Shown here: positions 58,559 through 64,000 of the stretch, piece after piece
Numbering within the stretch: position 1 is the stretch's first letter
Layout: each line of letters opens with the position of its first letter
Source: Candidatus Phosphitivorax anaerolimi
GTDB lineage: Bacteria; Desulfobacterota; Desulfomonilia; UBA1062
Assembly (NCBI GenBank): GCA_001896555.1
Contig: MPOS01000032.1
Span: 1-64,000 of the forward strand
Length of the DNA: 64,000 bases
Direction: 5' to 3'
Translations under genes and position numbers: made by a program
Notes under the pieces: model-generated
What the model was told of the DNA's origin: nothing
Databases searched by the model: none
Seen by the model: only the letters and a program-made list of their open reading frames with translations

Positions 58559-59157
58559 TGAGGACCATATCGGCATACATGGATGTATTCCGATCAGAGG
58601 ATTCTTCAGGGAGCCGAAAGATCTTTCGAGGATCTCGTGGAAGGGCCTGTGACATCTCAGAGCTCTTGGAGACCGAGCAATATTTCGGCTCCCTAAATAG
58701 TGTACAATACTTGTTCTTCATTCGTTTTAAAAAAAATAGGTTTTGCCGCTCTCTATTACCCATAGGTCGAATCCGGATTTTCCGAGTCAAGATACTCACC
58801 CCTTTGATTCCTTCAATTCGCAGCATGGTTGTCAAACAGACCGGATGAAATATCCTTGTGAGACCGGGGTGGAGATATCCGTCAAAGTTTGGTGAAAACT
58901 ATCTGGCTTAAAAACCAGAATTCCCACTCTGCCGGAAGGCTCGCTCATTATGCGCCGCCGAGAGAATTGCTGCACTCCGGCATTGTCCCAGCCCGCCAGA
59001 GTGAGCAGGCGCTAAAACGATCGCCGTGTCACGCCCACTATGGTAAGACTTACGGATATTGACACAGACGGCCCTATTATGCTTGGAGTTAAGCTGTTCC
59101 CCGCTGTTTTATAAGCAACAGAAGAGAACAATCCAACCAAGAGGAAGTTCACCTATC
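58559..59157. other. Intergenic region after the V-type operon
   Basis: This is about 600 bp. No supported gene lies here; frames on both strands lack ribosome sites and family features. A 12-bp inverted repeat (58608-58694) is the only strong structure. The region between 58900 and 59157 should hold the promoter of the TiaS-like gene, but no clear match was found. Confidence 0.5.
58608..58694. repeat. 12-bp inverted repeat after atpK
   Basis: AGGGAGCCGAAA (58608-58619) and TTTCGGCTCCCT (58683-58694) are exact inverted repeats 63 bp apart, starting 50 bp after the atpK stop codon. There is no T-run. It may be a long-range stem at the mRNA 3' end, or the trace of a small mobile element. Confidence 0.55.
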
Positions 59158-59883
59158 ATGAAGATGTTCGTAGCATTCGATGACACCGATACCATCGACT
59201 CTGATTTCGGAACAGGAAAACTGACCCGCTGGTTCGAGAACGAACTGCCCGAAGGATGCCGCCTGTGGGGCGTTGTGAGGCAGCAGTTGCCGGTCATGGA
59301 AGAGATCCCCTATACCTCACACAATTCATCGGCGTGCGCCATCATAGAGGCCCCGGACCACTCAGTCCTCACCGGGCTGATAGACCGCGCCGTATATCAC
59401 GTGGAGAGGCACAGTGCTCCCGGGAGCGATCCCGGGGTGTGCGTCGCGTGCGAAAACGACCCTGCTCTTGCACGGCTTAAGGATTTCGGCCTGAAGTGCT
59501 CGAGGAAGATTGTAACGCAGAAGGAAGCGCTGAGCGCCTGTGCAGGGATCCATCTCTCCGGGCACGGCGGTACCAATGACGGCATCATCGGGGCGGCCGC
59601 TGCGGTTGGTTTATGCGCATACGGCAGGAGCGGCCGGTTCATCGAATACGGCAGGCTGCGCGACTTTCCCCCTAAGGTGCGGGTTTCCGAACTCGAAGCC
59701 CATGGCATTCTGGTGATCTCGACCGACCGGGAAGCCCTCACTCCAGCGCCCGATGACATGATTGACAGCCAGGGATGGCTGAGGCCCCGGTTGTGGGACG
59801 GTAAGGCGGTGCTGCCGGTATGCAGAAACGCCGGCCAGAGCTGGGAAACGCTGGCAAAAAAGCACAAGAAGATGAGAGAATGA
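59158..59883 (+). CDS. TiaS-like DDTD domain protein (COG1571-type)
   Basis: A 241-aa protein. The N-terminus MKMFVAFDDTDTIDSDFGTGKLTRWF carries the FDDTDT motif and Gly-Thr-Gly of the N-terminal domain of tRNA(Ile2)-agmatinylcytidine synthetase TiaS, and SGHGGTNDGIIGAAAAVGL matches another TiaS segment. The C-terminal OB fold and zinc-ribbon of full-length TiaS (about 420 aa) are missing, so the tRNA substrate may differ. Bacteria use TilS for this tRNA, hence the function is uncertain. ATG at 59158 is preferred over an upstream start. Confidence 0.8.
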   Translation: MKMFVAFDDTDTIDSDFGTGKLTRWFENELPEGCRLWGVVRQQLPVMEEIPYTSHNSSACAIIEAPDHSVLTGLIDRAVYHVERHSAPGSDPGVCVACENDPALARLKDFGLKCSRKIVTQKEALSACAGIHLSGHGGTNDGIIGAAAAVGLCAYGRSGRFIEYGRLRDFPPKVRVSELEAHGILVISTDREALTPAPDDMIDSQGWLRPRLWDGKAVLPVCRNAGQSWETLAKKHKKMRE

Positions 59884-59909
59884 CAGGATACCTGAAACCT
59901 TGCCATCGT

Positions 59910-59937
59910 TTGATATGCAGGGTGTTCGGGCTATAGT
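59910..59937 (+). promoter_or_regulatory. Candidate promoter of the molybdenum-storage-like gene pair
   Basis: TTGATA (59910-59915) and TATAGT (59932-59937) each match the consensus at five of six positions with a 16-bp spacer, 65 bp before the ATG at 60003. Confidence 0.5.
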
Positions 59938-60002
59938 TATCTTGGATGAACATAACAAACACTCTGTTTTAAGAGAAAAAATCAAAGGAGGGGTCTTAAG
60001 CC

Positions 60003-60215
60003 ATGGCGGGAAAGATCTTTTATCGTGAACGGCAGAAGGTGAAGGAAGGAGTGAAGATGCCTCGGTTCACACTCGTGGCGGTTGCAGGTGTGGATCTGAA
60101 AATCTTTGCCAGGCACCTGCGCAAGAGCGAGCTCGAGCATATTGCATCCGATATCGGGGCCGAGCTGATCGAGCTCAAACGCGGCGAGAAGAAGGACGAC
60201 GAAGTGGAAGTCTAG
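60003..60215 (+). CDS. 70-aa protein linked to the molybdenum-storage-like gene
   Basis: A short basic then acidic protein. The core RFTLVAVAGVDLKIFARHLRKSELEHIASDIGAELIEL reads as beta-alpha-beta. AAAGGAGGGG precedes the ATG. It ends 42 nt before the kinase-fold gene with which it is probably co-transcribed. No family is recognised; it could be an accessory or chaperone for metal storage. Confidence 0.75.
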   Translation: MAGKIFYRERQKVKEGVKMPRFTLVAVAGVDLKIFARHLRKSELEHIASDIGAELIELKRGEKKDDEVEV

Positions 60216-60257
60216 CGCGATACAATACAGCCAACGACAGTCATCCAAGGAGCACTC

Positions 60258-61085
60258 ATGGCGCTGATACGCGAAAAGGACGGAAAAAGACTGCATGTCA
60301 AGAGCAAGCTCATGGGGGAGAGCCTCATCAGCAAGGACCTGCTCAATAAGATGAAACTGGCTCCTCAGGCCAGGTTGTTCCCTGAGGTCGACATCATCAA
60401 GATTGGCGGGCAGTCCATCTGCGACAGGGGCATCAAGGCCCTGCCGGCTATTGTCAAAGAGATCGCAGCGGTCAAAGACCAGTACAAGATCCTCATCACC
60501 ACTGGAGGAGGAACCAGGAGTCGACACATCTACAGCATCGGTCTGGAGCTGGGCATGCCGACCGGCATCATTGCCAAGTTCGGCAGCAGCATATCGGAGC
60601 AGAACGCACTGTTGATTGCCACCCTGCTCTCTCCATGGGGTGGAGTGAAAATCGGGCATGACGACGTGGTCAAGCTGCGCACCTACTTTACTACGGGGTG
60701 CATCCCGATTGTGCACGGGATGCCGCCCTACGACTACTTTGCCGTGCCGGTCAAGGGGCGGATTCCTCTGTACCGGACCGATGTAGGCACCATCATCCTG
60801 GCAGACCTGATCGGCGCCCGGTCGTGCATCTTCCTCAAGGACGAGAAGGGGCTCTTCACAGATGATCCAAAGAAAAATCCAGACGCGGAGTTCATTGGCG
60901 AGATCGGTGCAAAGGAACTGATGGAGAGGGATCTTGTCGATCTGATCATCGAACGGCCGTGCCTGGAGATCCTTCAGACCAGTGAGGTGCTTGACAAGAT
61001 CCAGATCATCAACGGGCTTCAAGAGGGCAACATCACAAAAGCCTTAGCCGGCGAGCATGTGGGGACCATAATCTATAAGGAATAA
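60258..61085 (+). CDS. Molybdenum storage protein-like, amino acid kinase fold
   Basis: A 275-aa protein of the MosA/MosB (UMP-kinase-like) group. Diagnostic segments are IIKIGGQSICDRG (nucleotide site), ITTGGGTRSRHIYSIGLELGMP, GMPPYDYFAVP, PLYRTDVGTIILADLIG, FLKDEKGLFTDDPKK and the near-identical C-terminus NITKALAGEHVGTIIYK. In Azotobacter an alpha3beta3 cage of two such subunits stores molybdate/tungstate clusters; only one paralogue is visible here, so a homohexamer is likely. AAGGAG precedes the ATG. ATP site but no catalytic function can be claimed. Confidence 0.88.
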   Translation: MALIREKDGKRLHVKSKLMGESLISKDLLNKMKLAPQARLFPEVDIIKIGGQSICDRGIKALPAIVKEIAAVKDQYKILITTGGGTRSRHIYSIGLELGMPTGIIAKFGSSISEQNALLIATLLSPWGGVKIGHDDVVKLRTYFTTGCIPIVHGMPPYDYFAVPVKGRIPLYRTDVGTIILADLIGARSCIFLKDEKGLFTDDPKKNPDAEFIGEIGAKELMERDLVDLIIERPCLEILQTSEVLDKIQIINGLQEGNITKALAGEHVGTIIYKE

Positions 61086-61209
61086 TACTGATCCTGACAT
61101 TTTTTAAGACTTTCCCGGGGTGTGCCGTCTTCGGTCCCCTCAGCCTGCTTCTCGATCTCATGGCATAAAGGACGGGGCCGGTCCGGGAGGCCGGTCGGCA
61201 TTCGATCAG

Positions 61210-62118
61210 ATGGAATCCGACATCATATCTCTTTTCACAGGCCCTCTGATGCAGGACCAGGTATGCACTGGTGAAATGTTCATCCTGCTTCTGGCGGCAG
61301 GAACAGGAGAGGGGCACTCTCTTTCCGCATGGGTGAGAAGGCTTGTAGAGGCGATCTATGCATGGATCGAGCGGCTGAGATCGTCCCCTGCAGTCAAGCG
61401 GTTCAAGCAGAGGCATCCGGGAGCATCGGGCTTCATCGAGAGGAGGTTCTCGCCCGACGTGTACCTCGGACTCCACCTGACAGTGGGTTTACTCGCAAGC
61501 ATCCTGCTGGTCTGGATATTCGGAAGCATCACCGAAGAGATGCTCGAGCATGATACCCTGGTGGCGGTTGATCACTGGATAACCGGACATATCAGTCTCA
61601 TCCGGTCCCCTCAGGCAGACCGGGCAATGGAGGTGATAACACGCTTTGGCGGCAGAGAAGTGCTCCCGCTGGGCATTCTGGTGACGGTTATCCTATTACT
61701 TTTCATGCGAAGGTATATTCAGGCTGCGGGGTTTCTCATCGCCAATGCGGGCGGATATCTCCTTGTGATCATTCTGAAAATGACGATCCAGCGCGAGAGG
61801 CCCCTCACGGAATATACCTCTGTCGAGGTTGCCGGGTACAGCTATCCAAGCGGACACGCCATGATGGCTGCGATATTCTACGGCATGCTGGCCTATTTTC
61901 TCATCAGGGCTGTGGATTCTAGGAAGCTGCGGGTTTTCATTGTCTGTATCGCCGCTGCTGCCATCATGATAATCGGATTCAGCCGTATCTACCTGGGCGT
62001 TCACTACATCAGCGATGTGGCCGCAGGTTTTGCAGGAGGCCTGTTCTGGCTGAGTGTCTGTATTACGGGGCTTGAGGTTTATCGTATAAAGACAGCAGCA
62101 GATGCAGAACATTCTTAA
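61210..62118 (+). CDS. PAP2-family membrane phosphatase
   Basis: A 302-aa protein. The three phosphatase motifs are KMTIQRERP (Lys-x6-Arg-Pro), YPSGHAMM, and SRIYLGVHYISDV (Ser-Arg-x5-His-x3-Asp). Six or so membrane helices are present, starting with GLHLTVGLLASILLVWIFG. Residues before about 60 form a soluble charged leader. The start is uncertain; ATG at 61210 is chosen for lack of a better site. Members dephosphorylate undecaprenyl or phosphatidylglycerol phosphates or related lipids. It follows the Mo-storage gene by 125 nt. Confidence 0.88.
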   Translation: MESDIISLFTGPLMQDQVCTGEMFILLLAAGTGEGHSLSAWVRRLVEAIYAWIERLRSSPAVKRFKQRHPGASGFIERRFSPDVYLGLHLTVGLLASILLVWIFGSITEEMLEHDTLVAVDHWITGHISLIRSPQADRAMEVITRFGGREVLPLGILVTVILLLFMRRYIQAAGFLIANAGGYLLVIILKMTIQRERPLTEYTSVEVAGYSYPSGHAMMAAIFYGMLAYFLIRAVDSRKLRVFIVCIAAAAIMIIGFSRIYLGVHYISDVAAGFAGGLFWLSVCITGLEVYRIKTAADAEHS

Positions 62119-62216
62119 AAAACAAACCACATCATCATAATAATTCTTTGTCTTCAGTCGACCATGGAAAATATGCCATGAAGAATATTGACTTGATTGA
62201 TCTTTTAATAGTATTT

Positions 62217-62234
62217 CCCTTCAATATTGAAGGG
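62217..62234. promoter_or_regulatory. 18-bp perfect palindrome upstream of lipoprotein gene
   Basis: CCCTTCAATATTGAAGGG is an exact palindrome, 78 bp before the start codon of the truncated lipoprotein gene. Operator-like; the regulator is unknown. Confidence 0.5.
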
Positions 62235-62311
62235 GATTTGCCGGGATAGTCTGATACCCGATCCTGGGCAGATCCCGTTTTCAGGGCCATGAGCCCATGG
62301 AGGGAGGTTGT

Positions 62312-62602
62312 ATGGTGCATATCATCAAATCAAAACGTTTGTGCCTTTCTCTCATGTTGATCCTCTTTCTATTCGCTGTGATATCCTGCAGTAAGAGCGA
62401 CAGCGATGACGCTCCGGTCGCGGTGAGCGATAATGTGCTGGATGCTGAATCTCTCACCTTCAGACTTGATATCATTGAAGATGATCCTCTTGAGATCACC
62501 ATCGAGTCCTCAAAGGAGTATATCGCCACGCTGGAGACCGTAAGTGAGGTCACCGGCGCATATGAACTCCCGGCAAAAACCTGGTGTCTCTGGGAATGTT
62601 AA
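62312..62602 (+). pseudogene. Lipoprotein gene truncated by IS21 element
   Basis: A 96-aa frame with a strong ribosome site (GGAGGGAGG) and a lipoprotein signal peptide ending in a lipobox VISC. The mature part (KSDSDDAPVAVSDNVLDAESLTFRLDIIEDD) is acidic and has no family match. The last codons, TGT TAA, coincide with TGTTAA at 62597-62602, the probable left end of the IS element. The original C-terminus is therefore probably lost and sits beyond the element. Confidence 0.6.
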
Positions 62603-62691
62603 AGGGTACCAAAAATAGGAAAGTGAAAGTATACCACCGAGCTGGTCTTTAGGTTTTTCAGTATTCAGGTTTAAATGGTTTTTCAAAGGGG

Positions 62692-62716
62692 TCGAGGGGG
62701 AATGTGTCCCCCTCGA
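62692..62716. repeat. Stem-loop in the IS21 leader
   Basis: TCGAGGGGG (62692-62700) and CCCCCTCGA (62708-62716) are perfect inverted repeats around AATGTGT, 72 bp before the istA start codon. It may block read-through transcription into the transposase gene. Confidence 0.6.
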
Positions 62717-62787
62717 AGTAGTCAGCCGCCCCGACATGGTTTCCGAGGAGCACTTCATGGAGTGCAGAGACGGAAGCATGAGGGGGC

Positions 62788-64000
62788 ATGATGCGAAGGC
62801 TGGGAGATGTGATGGACATCGTGGCGCTTAAACGGCAGGGGTTATCGGAGAGGCAGATAGCCATGCGTCTGGGGATGTCCCGGAAGACGGTGCACAAGTA
62901 CCTTGAGGATCCCGAGGCGATCGAGCGTGGACGGCGTCCGGTTGAGAGGGAGAGCAAGCTCGACCCGTATGAGGGGAACCTCCGGGCCTGGCTGAAGGAA
63001 GATCCGGAATACAAGGCGACGTGGATATACGACCACCTCAGGCCGCTGGGATACACAGGCGGGTATGATCTGGTGAAGCTTAAGGTCCACGAGCTCAAGG
63101 AGGAATCGCAGCGTATCGCGTACATGCGGTTCGAGACAGAGCCAGGCTGCCAGGCGCAGGTGGACTTCGGGGAGTTCCAGGTGGCGCGAGAGGACGGCAC
63201 GGTTGGGAAGTACTACCTGTTCTCCATGATTCTGGGATACTCGAGGAAGATCTACGGGGAACTCATCGAACGGTGCGACCTGCCCACCTTCCTGGACTGC
63301 CATATCAGAGCCTTCACCACCTTCGGGGGCGTGCCCGGGGAGATCCTCTATGACCGGATGAGGAACGTCTATATCGGCAGGGTTGCCGGCAAGTCCAAGT
63401 TCAACGCGACGGTCCAGGGCTTTGCCGTGCATTACGGGTTCAAGCCCAGGGTGGCTCCTGCCTATGCCGCCTGGGTGAAGGGCAAAGTGGAGCGTCCATT
63501 CTCGTTCATCCGGGAGGGATTCTGGAGAGGCTACGGGTTCACTTGCCTGGAGACTGCCAATCGGGATCTTACCGAGTGGCTGACGATGAAGGACGAGCGG
63601 GTGCACGGCACGACCCGCGAGGTGGTGCGGGTACGGTTCGAGCGCGAGCTGCCTTTCCTGAAGCCCACGCCCCTTCGCCCGTTCGATACTTCCTACCGGG
63701 TGTACCGGAAGGTGCACAAGGACTGCACGGTGCGCTTCGAGGGCAACAGCTTTGTCGTTCCCCATACCCTGGTGGGCAAAGCGGTTGTGCTGCGCGTGAA
63801 GGACAAGAGCATGCGGGTGTTTACCGACAACCGGCTCGTCGTCACGTACACGATTCCTGACGGCAGGGGTCACCTGGTGCAGGAGAAACGCTTCTACGAG
63901 GCCCTGCGCAAGGATATGGCGATGAATGCCCGGAAGTATCATCACGCCAGGCCGGCAAAGGGACGCGCGAAGCTCACCAAATCACCTGAGAGGCCTCTGT
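62788..64000 (+). CDS. istA: IS21-family transposase IstA (partial)
   Basis: The frame is open to the window edge, 404 codons seen. The N-terminal HTH has GLSERQIAMRLGMSRKTVHKYLED. The DDE catalytic core shows QVDFGEFQV, ILYDRMRNVYIG and VKGKVERPFSFI, which carry the D, D and E residues. GAGGGGG lies 1-4 nt before two adjacent ATGs (62788, 62791); the second has better spacing. The gene should continue to about 500 codons and be followed by istB. Confidence 0.92.
   Translation, partial: MMRRLGDVMDIVALKRQGLSERQIAMRLGMSRKTVHKYLEDPEAIERGRRPVERESKLDPYEGNLRAWLKEDPEYKATWIYDHLRPLGYTGGYDLVKLKVHELKEESQRIAYMRFETEPGCQAQVDFGEFQVAREDGTVGKYYLFSMILGYSRKIYGELIERCDLPTFLDCHIRAFTTFGGVPGEILYDRMRNVYIGRVAGKSKFNATVQGFAVHYGFKPRVAPAYAAWVKGKVERPFSFIREGFWRGYGFTCLETANRDLTEWLTMKDERVHGTTREVVRVRFERELPFLKPTPLRPFDTSYRVYRKVHKDCTVRFEGNSFVVPHTLVGKAVVLRVKDKSMRVFTDNRLVVTYTIPDGRGHLVQEKRFYEALRKDMAMNARKYHHARPAKGRAKLTKSPERPL

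Larger units (their letters stand above)
62597..64000 (+). mobile_element. IS21-family insertion sequence, left part (runs off the window)
   Basis: It starts near TGTTAAAGGG at 62597, with TG as in IS21 ends. The element contains an istA gene, and the istB partner is expected beyond 64000. The right end and target duplication are not visible, so the left boundary is inferred from the disrupted lipoprotein frame. Confidence 0.75.

Noticed and set aside
58558-58848. 96-codon frame after atpK
   Set aside because: No ribosome site; the composition is not coding-like and an overlapping minus-strand frame is equally long.
62842-63945. 367-codon frame on the minus strand
   Set aside because: It is antisense to istA, which carries HTH and DDE motifs.

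Overview
The window is about 64 kb of GC-rich bacterial chromosome. It most likely comes from an anaerobic member of the Desulfobacterota (former Deltaproteobacteria), possibly a syntroph or sulfate-reducer relative. This rests on gene content rather than a phylogenetic marker: a TRAP transporter with a TatT lipoprotein, SelB, a thiolase/DUF35 pair, a BamD lipoprotein, a FYDLN-acid protein, a DUF4911 protein, a molybdenum-storage-type kinase fold, acyl-CoA dehydrogenase and the F1 operon order atpF'FHAGDC. There are no rRNA genes, and there is one tRNA gene.

Layout. (1) 1-6.7 kb: the right end of an accessory island read leftwards: an SNF2/DUF3883 helicase, an AlbA_2/RecG-like ATPase and a DUF1156 DNA methylase that breaks off before its catalytic DPPY motif. 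A tRNA 3'-end remnant with flanking short repeats at 6.62-6.70 kb looks like the attachment-site edge. (2) 6.8-12.8 kb, leftward: a DUF35/thiolase-like pair whose thiolase has an in-frame TGA at codon 87 followed by a GGUC-loop hairpin (candidate selenoprotein), nikR, a large unknown protein, and a TetR regulator with a 24-bp operator-like palindrome. (3) 13.4-19.1 kb, leftward: carB, gapA, a GAF protein and a YjbQ protein. (4) 19.3-27.2 kb, rightward: a tightly overlapping chain ilvD - radical SAM (AmrS-like) - 56-aa protein - M18 aminopeptidase - histidine-kinase-like protein - Nudix - polA, ended by a strong terminator. (5) 27.3-34.8 kb: acyl-CoA dehydrogenase, serC, TetR and a TatT-DctPQM TRAP transporter whose DctQ carries a zinc ribbon. 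(6) 34.9-37.1 kb: an ABC-2 exporter and a CPBP protease. (7) 37.3-43.8 kb: selB, bamD, a LpoA-like lipoprotein, FYDLN-acid, CvpA and DUF4911 genes.

(8) 43.9-58.6 kb is the most striking part: two rotary ATPase operons in tandem on the same strand. The first is F-type. It starts with shortened atpZ/I-like and subunit-c-like reading frames, has no subunit a, then has a complete set of b', b, delta, alpha, gamma, beta and epsilon, a terminator and tRNA-Arg(ACG). The second is a seven-gene V-type operon of the chlamydial/spirochaete kind (E, DUF2764, A, B, D, I, K). Its K subunit keeps the residues that bind Na+ in Enterococcus NtpK. The F1 motor thus has no visible intact membrane rotor here, while the neighbouring V-type enzyme is complete by the standard of its subclass.

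(9) 59.1-64 kb: a TiaS-like DDTD protein, a 70-aa protein with a molybdenum-storage-like protein, a PAP2 phosphatase, and a lipoprotein gene cut short by an IS21-family element that runs off the right edge.

SelB at 37.3 kb shows that the cell decodes UGA as selenocysteine, which is what makes the in-frame TGA in the thiolase worth testing. All functional statements come from reading motifs and translations by eye; no database search was possible.
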